The position numbers and the translations under genes were made by a program. Below, in pieces: positions 34,163-43,077 of a stretch of 64,000 nt of DNA. Positions within the stretch are counted from its first letter, which is position 1, and each line of letters begins with the position of its first letter. Source of the stretch: UBA4466 sp963925035 (GTDB lineage: Bacteria; Bacteroidota; Bacteroidia; Flavobacteriales_D; Crocinitomicaceae); the NCBI GenBank assembly GCA_963925035.1, contig CAWUSK010000022.1, positions 7,119 to 71,118 of the forward strand, read 5' to 3'. Below the pieces are notes generated by a model. That model was given only the letters and a program-made list of their open reading frames with translations, did not search any database and was not told the origin of the DNA.

Positions 34163-35845
34163 TTACTTTTTCAAAATAGGGTCTTGGAGAATCTGATCAG
34201 CAACACGAAATGAATTGGCATAAATAGAAAATGTGTAGGTTACGCTTCCTCCTGTTGGCATAAAACTTCCATCGGTGATATATAAATTTTTCACTTCATG
34301 AGATTTACAGTTTTTGTCAAGTACCGAAGTTTTCGGATCGTTCCCAAACCGGCAACCACCTGCTTGCAAGTTTGCTGAAACACCACCGCTAATCGACGAT
34401 TGTACATTCTTCATTCCAACTTCCTTAAATAAGGCTTCTGCTTTTTCTGCTAAGTATCTTCCCACTTTTAAATCATGTTCATGGTATCCAAGCCAAATTT
34501 TAGCTACCGGATCACCCCATTTGTCTTTGACGTCATTAGATAACTCAACCTTACAATAATCGTTTGGTAACCAATCAACAAATATTTCAAATTTTAGTTT
34601 TCGTTGTTCCTTAAAGTAGTTTTTCAGCTTATCTTTCAAAGAGCTTCCGTACAATAACTTGTCGCCATCGTACTTTAATTTAACTGCTTTTGTAACAGCA
34701 TTTGCATGTTCACTGACGAAATCAATTGTTCCTCCTTTTGATCTACCACCAAATTTCGGGTCATCAATTTCGTACCATTGTTGCAAAGCACGGTTGATAA
34801 AAAGACCTTTCGAATCCAAAGATTTCGAGTCTTCCGCTGTCAAATCATCAAAAAATAACTGCCCAGAACCAATTCCGCCGCCAGAAAAAACAATGTTCTT
34901 TCCAACTTGTCCTGAATTATTAGATAAACCATTTTCGAATTCGGTATTCTTACTCATTAATAGCAAACGGGATGTTTCAACAGCTTGAGCTGCTACTACA
35001 AAAAGTTTCGCTTCAACAAATTGTTTATCACCTGTCTTATTGTAATAATTTGCCTTTATTATCTCACCATTTCCATCCGTTTCAAGGTGAAAGACCTTAG
35101 AGTTCGGTAAGATTTCACAATTCCCTGTTTTTAACGCTTCATTGATGAGCGCAACGCGTGAACTTCCCTTTGCATCCGAAGAACAGCCGTAACTTCCACA
35201 GTAATTTGAATAAAAACATGCGTTTCTATCATCCTTTGGTAGTGATAAAATTCCACGAGGCGCTGGTATCAATTCATAATCCAATTTAGTTGCCGCTTTA
35301 TCTAACCAAGATGAAAAAATATTTTCTCCCAATGCAGGGTAAGGAAAATCTGGAGTTGAGCGCGGTTCTAAAAATGAATGTGGAACTACTTTTCCTGAAA
35401 CGCCTACCATACTTTCTACCTTTGAGTAATAAGGTTCCATTTCGTTGTAAGTAATTGGCCAATCGGCAATATTTGCACCATCAATCGGACCAAATTCTGA
35501 TAGTAATCTAAAGTCATTTGGCTTTAAACGGTGGAAATATGCACTCATAAAATTGGAGGAACCACCAACACAGCTTCCATTCCAGAAATCTTTACCCGAA
35601 GAATAAGTAGACCTACTCATCCAATCTCCGTCATCATTTTTCGTCACTAAAACGTGACTTTCATCCTTTAAATTTGGGGTGTAAACACTTCTTCGTGTTG
35701 CCACCATCTCATCCTTGGAAAAATCTTCTGTTTTGAACCAAGGTCCTTTTTCCAGAACAGCGACTTTGTAACCAGCGCGTGATAATTCATAAATTACAGG
35801 CCCAGCTCCTGCTCCACTTCCGATAACGCAAACATCGTATTTCAT
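34163..35845 (-). CDS. GMC family oxidoreductase (FAD)
   Basis: 560 residues. The FAD motif GSGAGAGPVIYELSRAGYKV (about 9-28) is at the N-terminus, and WNGSCVGGSSNFMSAYF (about 89-105) is the GMC signature region. The C-terminal TDGSFMPTGGSVTYTFSIYA contains the last conserved motif but lacks the His-Pro of many alcohol oxidases. It overlaps the small-subunit gene by four bases and most likely forms a membrane-associated alcohol, sugar or sterol-like dehydrogenase with it. Substrate unknown. Confidence 0.9.
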   Translation of the reverse strand: MKYDVCVIGSGAGAGPVIYELSRAGYKVAVLEKGPWFKTEDFSKDEMVATRRSVYTPNLKDESHVLVTKNDDGDWMSRSTYSSGKDFWNGSCVGGSSNFMSAYFHRLKPNDFRLLSEFGPIDGANIADWPITYNEMEPYYSKVESMVGVSGKVVPHSFLEPRSTPDFPYPALGENIFSSWLDKAATKLDYELIPAPRGILSLPKDDRNACFYSNYCGSYGCSSDAKGSSRVALINEALKTGNCEILPNSKVFHLETDGNGEIIKANYYNKTGDKQFVEAKLFVVAAQAVETSRLLLMSKNTEFENGLSNNSGQVGKNIVFSGGGIGSGQLFFDDLTAEDSKSLDSKGLFINRALQQWYEIDDPKFGGRSKGGTIDFVSEHANAVTKAVKLKYDGDKLLYGSSLKDKLKNYFKEQRKLKFEIFVDWLPNDYCKVELSNDVKDKWGDPVAKIWLGYHEHDLKVGRYLAEKAEALFKEVGMKNVQSSISGGVSANLQAGGCRFGNDPKTSVLDKNCKSHEVKNLYITDGSFMPTGGSVTYTFSIYANSFRVADQILQDPILKK

Positions 35846-36414
35846 AACTTCTCGAAAATTTCAGGATATAAAACCTCTTGGGTAGGTCGTGGTTGACCAG
35901 GGTTGTGACTTAACCATTCCCATCCAACTTCATTTGTATTACTTCCATAAGAAGGATCTAACAATAATGCTTCAAAAATAAATGTGATTAATTTTGATAG
36001 CCATTTCTTCCCCCAAGATTCATTTGATATGGACGCAATAAAATCTTCCTGATTCTCTTGATATAAATTAAAGAATGTATCTCCGTGTAAAGCATCACAT
36101 TCCACTTCAAACTTATCAAGTTGTTCAATGATGTAATTGTTTTCATCTGGATCTAATTTCGAATCGTTCAACACCCAAACTAAATAGGCTGTTGCATTAA
36201 TGTCTCTCGCGCTAGGACCGTTGCCATCTGCAGGAAACAATATATCTTGTACCGCTCTCAAAGTTTTAAATTGTTCCAATGATAAAGGTTCAGTGGAACC
36301 AATTTTATCTTCTGGATCACACGATTGAAGCCATGGAATTTGAAGTGCTACTCCAGAAAGTATCAATGTTTTTACAAACAATTTTCGAGAAATCAGCCAT
36401 TCATTTTCGTGCAT
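35842..36414 (-). CDS. gluconate 2-dehydrogenase subunit 3 family protein
   Basis: About 190 residues from the ATG at 36414; a longer frame starts at 36441. The N-terminal SRKLFVKTLILSGVALQIPW looks like a twin-arginine-type or lipoprotein signal ending at Cys (WLQSC). LSLEQFKTLRAVQDILFPAD is the subunit-3 domain start. These small subunits help export and tether the partner GMC enzyme, which is encoded directly downstream with a four-base overlap. Confidence 0.85.
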   Translation of the reverse strand: MHENEWLISRKLFVKTLILSGVALQIPWLQSCDPEDKIGSTEPLSLEQFKTLRAVQDILFPADGNGPSARDINATAYLVWVLNDSKLDPDENNYIIEQLDKFEVECDALHGDTFFNLYQENQEDFIASISNESWGKKWLSKLITFIFEALLLDPSYGSNTNEVGWEWLSHNPGQPRPTQEVLYPEIFEKL

Positions 36415-36468
36415 AAGATAATAGGAATAGGTTATTAACATTAAATCGACATAAAATCGATTGATAAA

Positions 36469-36497
36469 AAAAGAGTCGCTATAATAACGACTCTTTT
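36469..36497. terminator. terminator between the CEEGK lipoprotein and the GMC pair
   Basis: AAAAGAGTCG and CGACTCTTTT form a 10-bp stem with a 9-base loop. For the minus strand it lies 33 bases past the CEEGK lipoprotein gene, so that gene is transcribed separately from the GMC pair. Confidence 0.7.
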
Positions 36498-36529
36498 AAA
36501 ATTCTAAATTGAAATATTTTTAAAGTAAA

Positions 36530-36793
36530 TTATTTTTTACCTTCTTCACATTTTCCTTCCTCGCATTTCATTCCATCATCTTTTTTACCTTCTTCACACT
36601 TTCCTTCTTCACATTTCCCTTCTTCACACTTAGCGTCTTTTCCTTCTTCACATTTTCCTTCTTCGCATTTAGCAGTTTCATCTGATAGCTCGGTAGTCTC
36701 TTCGGCAGCCTTGTCTCCGCAGCTAGTTAATGTCATAGACGTAGCGAAAGCCAACATTAATAGTGCACTGATTTTAGTTACTTTAGTTTTCAT
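36530..36793 (-). CDS. lipoprotein with seven CEEGK repeats
   Basis: 87 residues. The signal ends in LTSC, with lipid-attachment Cys25, and is followed by an acidic linker. Residues 43-86 are then seven copies of CEEGK (Cys 43, 48, 56, 61, 66, 77 and 82), four of them joined head to tail as EGKC. No other cysteines. This spacing of thiols and carboxylates predicts metal binding outside the inner membrane. It resembles EGKC-rich precursors (HvfA/bufferin type) that are oxidised by DUF692 enzymes, but no DUF692 gene is present in the window. Otherwise no family recognised. Confidence 0.85.
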   Translation of the reverse strand: MKTKVTKISALLMLAFATSMTLTSCGDKAAEETTELSDETAKCEEGKCEEGKDAKCEEGKCEEGKCEEGKKDDGMKCEEGKCEEGKK

Positions 36794-36994
36794 AATAAAT
36801 GGTTTTTAAGTTATTTTTTCTTCAATATATGAATATTTAGACGAAGAGTCAATCTATTACTTGCAAAAAATGACACTTTAAAAAAAAAAAACTTTTTGAG
36901 CTAAAAAAGTCAATTCAAATTTCTCAATTTATAGTAATAAAGTTGTAGATTTTGAAAACATTTTGAAAATTTTGTTTTCATTCATCCGCATTCA

Positions 36995-37456
36995 TTAAAA
37001 TAGGTGATAGGCAAAAACCGTGGTCACCCAAATGATTACCGCTGAAATTGTAATACCAATTGCATTCGCATAAAATGCTTTTTTTCTCTCAATTTTAAAA
37101 ATATAAGCTGCAATGGTTCCTGCCCAAATACCAGTTCCTGGCAATGGAATTGCTACAAAAAGCATTAAACCCCAAAATCCATATTTACCAATCCCGTTTT
37201 TCGCTCCTCTCTTTGCTTTTCTAGCAATAAAAATGGCCATTTTCTTATACAATAAGAATCTGAAAAAATAACGATTCGCGTGATCAAGAAAAAGCATAAG
37301 CAATGGATAAACCAAAATATTTGCGGCTAGGCACAAAACCAAGGCTAAATAGATATTAGCATCATTCAAAACCGCAAAAGGAATTCCAACTTTGGATTCA
37401 CCAGCTGGCATAATACTCCAAAACATTGCAATTAATAATACGTTTATTGTTTTCAT
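36995..37456 (-). CDS. small multidrug export family membrane protein (COG2426-like)
   Basis: 153 residues with four hydrophobic segments. MPAGESKVGIPFAVLNDANI and FWGLMLFVAIPLPGTGIWAG are the two conserved half-motifs of the PF06695 family; the Gly-Glu and Pro-Gly-Thr-Gly stretches are re-entrant-loop-like. The name comes from an early annotation and the transported substrate is not known. Confidence 0.82.
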   Translation of the reverse strand: MKTINVLLIAMFWSIMPAGESKVGIPFAVLNDANIYLALVLCLAANILVYPLLMLFLDHANRYFFRFLLYKKMAIFIARKAKRGAKNGIGKYGFWGLMLFVAIPLPGTGIWAGTIAAYIFKIERKKAFYANAIGITISAVIIWVTTVFAYHLF

Positions 37457-37703
37457 ACCTCTTGAAAATCAAATTTGAAAGAATCTAAAAGTAGCTCGTT
37501 TTTTATTTATACCATGTATTTTTACTAGTTATTTCTTGTTAAAAATAAGTATCACAATACTATGTAAAGACCATTCAAAACAACTAAACCACTAATAGTT
37601 GATTATCAATATATTAACAGTCGATCAGCTAACCCTTTAAAAAATAGGATCAGGAGCATATACATTTAAAGTCGAAAGGTATTTTTCTTCCAATGAACAT
37701 TGC

Positions 37704-37711
37704 TACCTTTG
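37704..37711 (+). promoter_or_regulatory. -7 promoter element of the hutGFD operon
   Basis: TACCTTTG is an exact TAnnTTTG, 18 bases before the ATG at 37730. It lies downstream of the alternative TTG start at 37700 and so argues for the ATG. Confidence 0.5.
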
Positions 37712-37729
37712 TTTAAATCGATTTTAAGT

Positions 37730-38539
37730 ATGGTAGATCCGTTTATTATTATTGAACCTAAGGGTCCAAAAGTTCCTTTTATTTTAAGTGTTCCTCATTG
37801 CGGAACAGCATTTCCTGATGAATTGAAAGAAGATTACAAACCTTCTATGATGGCAGCGCCAGACGACACGGATTGGTTCGTACATGAACTGTATAATTTT
37901 GCTTCGGAATTAGGAATTACAATCATCCATGCACGATACAGTCGCTGGGTAATTGATTTGAATCGCGATCCTAAAAGTGCCCCTTTATACAACGATGGTA
38001 GAATAATAACAGGACTTACTACAACGACTGATTTTTTCGGTAATGATATCTATGTTTCAGAAGACAAAATTCCCAATCAAGCAGAAGTTCAACGCCGTTT
38101 GGATAACTACTATTGGCCATATTATGCAAAAACAGAATCGCTTTTAGAAGAACGAATTAAAGAGTTTGGGAAAGTAATTCTTTGGGATGCTCACTCGATT
38201 CGTAAAAGTGTTCCGACAATCCGAAAGGACGATTTCCCAGATATGATTTTGGGTGATAATGATGAAATTACAGCTGACTCAAAACTTATTTCAAGTGCGT
38301 TAAACAATTTAAGAAGCGGTGAATTTGGAGTGAATCACAATGACCCATTTAAAGGAGGACATATTACGCGTTATTTTGGGAAACCTGAGAAAAACGTTCA
38401 TGGACTTCAACTGGAGATGAATAAGATTCTCTATATGAATGATGAAGAATTAGAGTTCAATGAAGAACGCGCAAATCAAATGCGTACTATTCTAAAACGT
38501 ACGTTTAACTCGCTTCTACAAACAATTGAAACTATTTAG
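37730..38539 (+). CDS. hutG: N-formylglutamate deformylase / amidohydrolase
   Basis: About 269 residues. ILSVPHCGTAFPDEL near residue 20 and DTDWFVHELYNFA supply the metal-binding His and Asp of the FGase fold. SRWVIDLNRDPKSAPLY is another conserved block, and LWDAHSIRKSVPT follows. It hydrolyses N-formyl-L-glutamate to glutamate and formate. The next gene makes exactly that substrate, which supports the assignment. The ATG at 37730 is preferred over an in-frame TTG at 37700. Confidence 0.92.
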   Translation: MVDPFIIIEPKGPKVPFILSVPHCGTAFPDELKEDYKPSMMAAPDDTDWFVHELYNFASELGITIIHARYSRWVIDLNRDPKSAPLYNDGRIITGLTTTTDFFGNDIYVSEDKIPNQAEVQRRLDNYYWPYYAKTESLLEERIKEFGKVILWDAHSIRKSVPTIRKDDFPDMILGDNDEITADSKLISSALNNLRSGEFGVNHNDPFKGGHITRYFGKPEKNVHGLQLEMNKILYMNDEELEFNEERANQMRTILKRTFNSLLQTIETI

Positions 38540-38542
38540 GCG

Positions 38543-39919
38543 ATGAAAGCATTTTACTTTAAACATATCTTGCAAAAAGACGGTTGGAAATCTGACGTGC
38601 GTGTTGAAGTTGACAATAACGGATTAATTACTTCCATTGAAAATTCTGACAATTCGACTGGAGCTGAAATAATAACAGGATTTGCATTGCCTGGCTTTCA
38701 GAATGCCCATTCTCACGCTTTTCAATACGCAATGGCTGGATTAGCAGAAGTACATGATGTTTCTCACACCTCAGACGATTTTTGGTCATGGAGAGAGGCA
38801 ATGTACAAACTAGCACTTCAAGTTACTCCAGATCAAATGGAATCTATTGCAACGATGTTATACATTGAAATGGCACGACAAGGCTATACCAATGTTGCTG
38901 AATTTCATTACTTACATCATCAAAAAAATGGTCAACCTTATGATAATTTGGCTGAAATGGGAAGTCGGATGATTGCTGCAGCACAAACAGCTGGAGTTAA
39001 CATAACTCTTGTTCCCATTTTTTATCAAAAAGGAGGATTTGGACAAGCACCAAACGATAGACAACGAAGATTTATTTCTAAGGATATTGACACGTATTTA
39101 AAATTACTTTCCGCTTCTGAAGATGCTTGTAAAAGCTATAACGGAGCAAATATTGGGATTGGAATTCACTCCATGAGAGGAGTTGAGCCAAAAGACATTG
39201 CAGAAATAGCGAAGAATGGACCACAGAATATTCCGTTTCATATTCATGTTTCAGAACAACTAAAAGAAATTGAAGATTCAATTGCCTATATAGGAAAACG
39301 TCCTGTTGAATGGATGTTGGAAAATGTGAACATGTCCAACCGTTTTCATTTGGTTCATGCAACACATTTAACAGATCAAGAGACCCAAGGAATTGCCCAA
39401 TCAGGAGCAAATGTTGTTATTTGCCCAACAACGGAAGGAAATCTGGGAGATGGATTATTTCCACTTAGAAAATTCCAAAGTAACGGTGGAAACTGGAGTG
39501 TTGGAACGGACAGTCACATTGGAATAAATCCTCTTGAAGAATTAAGACTGCTAGACTACGGTCAACGACTGACTTCGCACAAACGCAATACATTCACCTC
39601 ATCCATTCAGGGTGATACTGGACATTTTGCAATAGAAATGGCAACTTTTGCAGGTCGAAAAGCAATGAATGATTTTAGTACTGAGTTCTTTGCAGTTGGA
39701 AATCCCTTGAACGCATCTATCATGGATGAAAATGCTCCATTATTGGCATCAAGTTCAAAAGAAAAAAGAACTTCTTCTATTATTTTTACTGCAGATGCAA
39801 CGCAACATTCCGGCACAATAGTCAATGGTGAAATTGTTGTATCAGAAGGAAAGCATCATAAACAAAAAGAAATAAGAACTGCATTTTCAGCAACATTAAA
39901 ATCACTCTCCAATCGATAA
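38543..39919 (+). CDS. hutF: formimidoylglutamate deiminase
   Basis: 458 residues of amidohydrolase. The metal-binding HxH is in GFQNAHSHAFQYAMAG (about 53-67), followed by DDFWSWREAMYKLA, the signature of the HutF group. Later motifs are PFHIHVSEQ, LVHATHLTDQE and VGTDSHIGINPLEELRLLDY, the last with the catalytic Asp. It removes ammonia from N-formimino-L-glutamate to give N-formylglutamate, the two-step branch of histidine breakdown that does not use folate. It starts 3 bases after hutG. Confidence 0.93.
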   Translation: MKAFYFKHILQKDGWKSDVRVEVDNNGLITSIENSDNSTGAEIITGFALPGFQNAHSHAFQYAMAGLAEVHDVSHTSDDFWSWREAMYKLALQVTPDQMESIATMLYIEMARQGYTNVAEFHYLHHQKNGQPYDNLAEMGSRMIAAAQTAGVNITLVPIFYQKGGFGQAPNDRQRRFISKDIDTYLKLLSASEDACKSYNGANIGIGIHSMRGVEPKDIAEIAKNGPQNIPFHIHVSEQLKEIEDSIAYIGKRPVEWMLENVNMSNRFHLVHATHLTDQETQGIAQSGANVVICPTTEGNLGDGLFPLRKFQSNGGNWSVGTDSHIGINPLEELRLLDYGQRLTSHKRNTFTSSIQGDTGHFAIEMATFAGRKAMNDFSTEFFAVGNPLNASIMDENAPLLASSSKEKRTSSIIFTADATQHSGTIVNGEIVVSEGKHHKQKEIRTAFSATLKSLSNR

Positions 39920-39922
39920 ATC

Positions 39923-40495
39923 ATGAACGACATTCAACTCAATCCATCTGAAACCTACACTACAACAAAATGGTCTGGAGGAAAGACGTCAGAACTGTTC
40001 ATTTATCCCGGAGGCTCCAACTTTAAACAAGGCAATTTTTCCTTGCGTATAAGTATTGCAACTGTCGAAGTTGATTCTTCAGAATTTACTTCTTTACCAG
40101 ATGTACAACGAACGCTAATGGTTTTAGATGGAACATTAAAGCTCGAGCATGAAGGCCAACATTCGTGTGAAATCCAACCATTTGAGCAAGATCAATTTAG
40201 TGGAGATTGGTCCACAAAGAGCTGGGGAAAAGTTACTGACTTCAATGTTATGACGAAGAACAACGCAAAGGCAGTTGTTCAAAAAATAGATTTAATAGCG
40301 AATGAAGTTTTAGCGTTAACGTCTGCCTACGACGTTCAATTTATTTATGTTCAATCTGGTAATATTACTGTTGAAAATACTCTTGTTACAAAAGGAAACT
40401 CAATTGTAATTAACAATTTGAGCTATGTAAAAGTTATTGCTGGAAATGAAATTGAAAAAACTGAACTGATTTTAGTTTCTACAGATATTAACTAG
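39923..40495 (+). CDS. hutD: HutD family protein
   Basis: 190 residues of bicupin-like HutD. WSGGKTSELFIYPGG and the paired RISIATVEVDSSEFTSLPDV near the start are characteristic. HutD proteins are thought to damp or tune histidine-utilisation flux; the mechanism is not known. It starts three bases after hutF. Histidase, urocanase and imidazolonepropionase genes are not in this window. Confidence 0.87.
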   Translation: MNDIQLNPSETYTTTKWSGGKTSELFIYPGGSNFKQGNFSLRISIATVEVDSSEFTSLPDVQRTLMVLDGTLKLEHEGQHSCEIQPFEQDQFSGDWSTKSWGKVTDFNVMTKNNAKAVVQKIDLIANEVLALTSAYDVQFIYVQSGNITVENTLVTKGNSIVINNLSYVKVIAGNEIEKTELILVSTDIN

Positions 40496-40601
40496 TAGCA
40501 AGGGAATCTTCCTCTTCACCCCATGTATCCCACTCGTCCGTTTCTTCAATGAATTCGATTGGATTGTAGCTTTCATGGTCTGGCACTGTGTCACAGTGCA
40601 T
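40488..40601 (-). CDS. possible 37-residue acidic peptide
   Basis: From an ATG at 40601 the frame reads MHCDTVPDHESYNPIEFIEE, then a Trp- and Glu-rich tail ending DSLATS. The acidic, aromatic composition looks coding, and the frame is open further upstream without another ATG. It overlaps the last codons of hutD. It could be the tail of a longer broken protein. Weakly supported. Confidence 0.3.
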   Translation of the reverse strand: MHCDTVPDHESYNPIEFIEETDEWDTWGEEEDSLATS

Positions 40602-40712
40602 AAAACAGTTGAATACACACAACTTATCCCCGTAATGCTTGAGGCAATAAAGGAACTCAATGCAAAAATTACAACTCTTGAAAATGAGTTAAAGGAGTTG
40701 AAACAGAATTAA
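40599..40712 (+). pseudogene. C-terminal remnant of a tail-fibre/endosialidase-chaperone-like protein
   Basis: A 37-codon stretch reads HKTVEYTQLIPVMLEAIKEL and then a coiled coil ending in LKELKQN and a stop. This is the usual C-terminus of intramolecular-chaperone tail proteins (VEY-x-x-LIP-x-x-x-EAIKE) in Bacteroidota. Nothing upstream in the same frame resembles the rest, so it is a remnant. It is followed directly by a strong terminator. Confidence 0.45.
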
Positions 40713-40726
40713 TAAAATCCAATCAC

Positions 40727-40765
40727 AAAAAAAAGGGGAGCTAAAAATTAGCTCCCCTTTTTTTT
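40727..40765. terminator. strong bidirectional terminator
   Basis: AAAAAGGGGAGCTAA pairs with TTAGCTCCCCTTTTT around AAA, with long A and T runs. It separates the hut region from the convergent OmpA gene. Confidence 0.8.
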
Positions 40766-40777
40766 AAAAAACTATTG

Positions 40778-41950
40778 TTATTGTCGTACAATAAAAGTAA
40801 CTCTTCTACTTTTCGCCATAATCAAATCTTCATCGTCTTCTGGATTAGTATCGTCACTTGGTTCTTCACTTCCCTTTCGCGTAAAAATAATTCGATTTTC
40901 AGGAATACCTTTTTCCATCAGATAGGTCATTACTGCCCCAATTCGTTTGTTGTCCATACCTGCATAATAATCATTTTCAATTCCAACAGAATCTTCCATT
41001 GCATTGTTATGACCATTAATTTGTAATTTGATAGCTGGATTTGCCTTTAATAATGATGCTATTAAATCCAATGAACCTTGACCTTCTGTTGTCAATTTAT
41101 CTCTACCAAATGCAAAGAAAATTTCAAGCTTTTCAATTTTCTCTTGAACTGTCATGTCATCACTTAAATTGAAGACTTTTTGATAAATCGTTGTAGAGTA
41201 TTCCTGAGCGCTTTCTTCAGCTTGACAATCACATTGTTCGTCGTCATTCAACAAGCGAACTGTTACATCGTCAACGTAATAATAAGCAGCAACGATTTGA
41301 GTTGTCTTTACGTTAGGATCTTTCTTCATTCTTTCAGACTTAGTTTCGCCATCTGAATTGAAATTTCCAATCGTTAAATACTTTTCACCACCACCAGCAA
41401 CAACGACACCGCATACTTCCGTCCAATCGTAACGAGCGCTCATGATTTTATGATTGTTATTGTAGTGCACTAAACTCGGGTCATCGATAATTGGCAATTT
41501 AGAATCAGTTCCAAAAGGCTTGTTACTCAATTTTGCACCGATATTATTTGATGCATATTTAGAGGCTTCAGCCAAAGAAAGATTAAACTTTACGCAATAT
41601 CTCATTCCTTTTTTCAATGGAACGTCAATTTTAGTCATCACATACGATCTTGGCATTTTATCTCCATAAGAATAACCTACAATTCCGGCGTAATTTCCTC
41701 CTTCCTTTGGGTGTTCTTTGCCGTATACATTTTCTGGAACATTAATCTCTTCAAGCTTACTGCTTGTAAATAAATCTGCACGAACTCCAGTTGGAGAAAC
41801 CCAACCTTCCGCACTTTCAATTGACCCTAGACGTTTCGGAGCCTTTCCAACTGACTCAAAACCAGGATTTGAAATTAAATTCTGACCTTCTTGAGCAAAT
41901 GTGCTCAAAGAAAGGATTCCAACGGACATTGTCCAAATTAATTTTGTCAT
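40778..41950 (-). CDS. OmpA family outer-membrane protein
   Basis: About 390 residues from the ATG at 41950 (MTKLIWTMSVGILSLSTFAQ), a good signal peptide. The longer start at 41971 overlaps hemE. Residues 15-230 form a beta-rich region beginning NLISNPGFESVG, like carbohydrate-binding or jelly-roll modules. Residues about 275-390 are an OmpA C-domain with KLQINGHNNAMEDS and RIGAVMTYLMEKGIPENRI, which bind peptidoglycan. Its start lies four bases past the hemE stop on the same strand, so they may be cotranscribed. Confidence 0.85.
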   Translation of the reverse strand: MTKLIWTMSVGILSLSTFAQEGQNLISNPGFESVGKAPKRLGSIESAEGWVSPTGVRADLFTSSKLEEINVPENVYGKEHPKEGGNYAGIVGYSYGDKMPRSYVMTKIDVPLKKGMRYCVKFNLSLAEASKYASNNIGAKLSNKPFGTDSKLPIIDDPSLVHYNNNHKIMSARYDWTEVCGVVVAGGGEKYLTIGNFNSDGETKSERMKKDPNVKTTQIVAAYYYVDDVTVRLLNDDEQCDCQAEESAQEYSTTIYQKVFNLSDDMTVQEKIEKLEIFFAFGRDKLTTEGQGSLDLIASLLKANPAIKLQINGHNNAMEDSVGIENDYYAGMDNKRIGAVMTYLMEKGIPENRIIFTRKGSEEPSDDTNPEDDEDLIMAKSRRVTFIVRQ

Positions 41951-41954
41951 TGTG

Positions 41955-42992
41955 TTAGTGTTTAAGTTCATAGTTTTTTACTGTATTAATAAATGTTTTC
42001 ACTTTCTCTGGATCGATATCTGGATAAACACCGTGCCCCAAATTAACAATATGTCTTTTACTTATGAAAGAATTAAGCATATTATTTGTTTGGCGCTCTA
42101 CCTCAGAATGAGAGGAATACAACACGCAAGGGTCTAAATTCCCTTGTAATGTGCGCTTGTCACCAATTGTATTTCTAACATCAGTCATTTGCATATTCCA
42201 ATCAATTCCAACTGTATTACAGTCCATAGCAGCTATTTCAACAATCGAATTGTATGCACCCTTCGCAAAAATTGTTAAAGGCACCTCAGTTATCGCTGAT
42301 GCTATTTGATCCATATATTTCAATCCAAATTCAGCATATTGTTCTTTCCCTAATATTCCAGCCCAAGAATCGAAGATTTGCACCATGTGTGCTCCTGCTT
42401 TTATCTGTGCTTTCAAATACTGAATTGTCACTTTCGTGATACGATTAAGCAACTCGTGTGCCAAAGATGGATTTGTATACAAAATTTTTCGTGATTCAGA
42501 AAATGTTTTTGAACCTTGACCTTCTGTCATATAACAGAAAATTGTCCATGGAGCTCCTGCAAAACCAATCAATGGAACTCTTCCATCCAATTCCTTATTT
42601 GCAATCCGAATCGCTTCAGTAACATACCCCAAACGATCTTCCAAGTCAAATTCAAATTCAGCATACCTTAATGCTTCCTCTGAACGAATTGTTTTTTCAA
42701 ACCAAGGACCTTTCTTTTCAATCATTTGATATTCTAATCCCATTGCTTCTGGAACAACTAAAATATCTGAAAAGATGATTGCCGCATCAACCCCCAATAA
42801 ATCCACTGGTTGAATTGTAACTTCAGCCGCTCTTTCTGGTGTCTCCACTAACTCCTTGAATCCAGACAACTTACCTCTCACCTCTCGGTACTCAGGTAGA
42901 ATACGTCCTGCTTGTCGCATTAGCCAAACCGGATATCTTTCAATATCTTCTCCTTTGGCCGCACGTAATATTAAATCATTTTGAATTTTCAT
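41955..42992 (-). CDS. hemE: uroporphyrinogen decarboxylase
   Basis: About 345 residues. It decarboxylates uroporphyrinogen III to coproporphyrinogen III in haem synthesis. RYPVWLMRQAGRILPEYREV (about 18-37) is the invariant N-terminal motif, and IFSDILVVPEAMGLEY holds the catalytic Asp. GFAGAPWTIFCYMTEG and the C-terminal GHGVYPDIDPEKV are also conserved. I chose the ATG at 42992 because a promoter -7 element covers 42998-43005, which rules out the longer start at 43016. Confidence 0.97.
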   Translation of the reverse strand: MKIQNDLILRAAKGEDIERYPVWLMRQAGRILPEYREVRGKLSGFKELVETPERAAEVTIQPVDLLGVDAAIIFSDILVVPEAMGLEYQMIEKKGPWFEKTIRSEEALRYAEFEFDLEDRLGYVTEAIRIANKELDGRVPLIGFAGAPWTIFCYMTEGQGSKTFSESRKILYTNPSLAHELLNRITKVTIQYLKAQIKAGAHMVQIFDSWAGILGKEQYAEFGLKYMDQIASAITEVPLTIFAKGAYNSIVEIAAMDCNTVGIDWNMQMTDVRNTIGDKRTLQGNLDPCVLYSSHSEVERQTNNMLNSFISKRHIVNLGHGVYPDIDPEKVKTFINTVKNYELKH

Positions 42993-42997
42993 CAGTG

Positions 42998-43028
42998 CAA
43001 AGATAGAAAAATGCATTGCTTTAACGAA
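42998..43028 (-). promoter_or_regulatory. promoter of hemE
   Basis: On the minus strand TATCTTTG (42998-43005) is preceded, after exactly 19 bases, by TTCG (43025-43028), one base from the -33 consensus TTTG. The -7 box is 5 bases from the ATG, so hemE should be transcribed leaderless. Confidence 0.55.
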
Positions 43029-43077
43029 TCAATTCAATTAGATTTTTAAGTCAAAATCTCCGTAATTTGTTAGAAAT

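Noticed and set aside
36530..36793. CRISPR-like or tandem DNA repeat
   Set aside because: The periodicity is 15 bases with varied copies and encodes CEEGK in frame inside a lipoprotein; there are no spacers.
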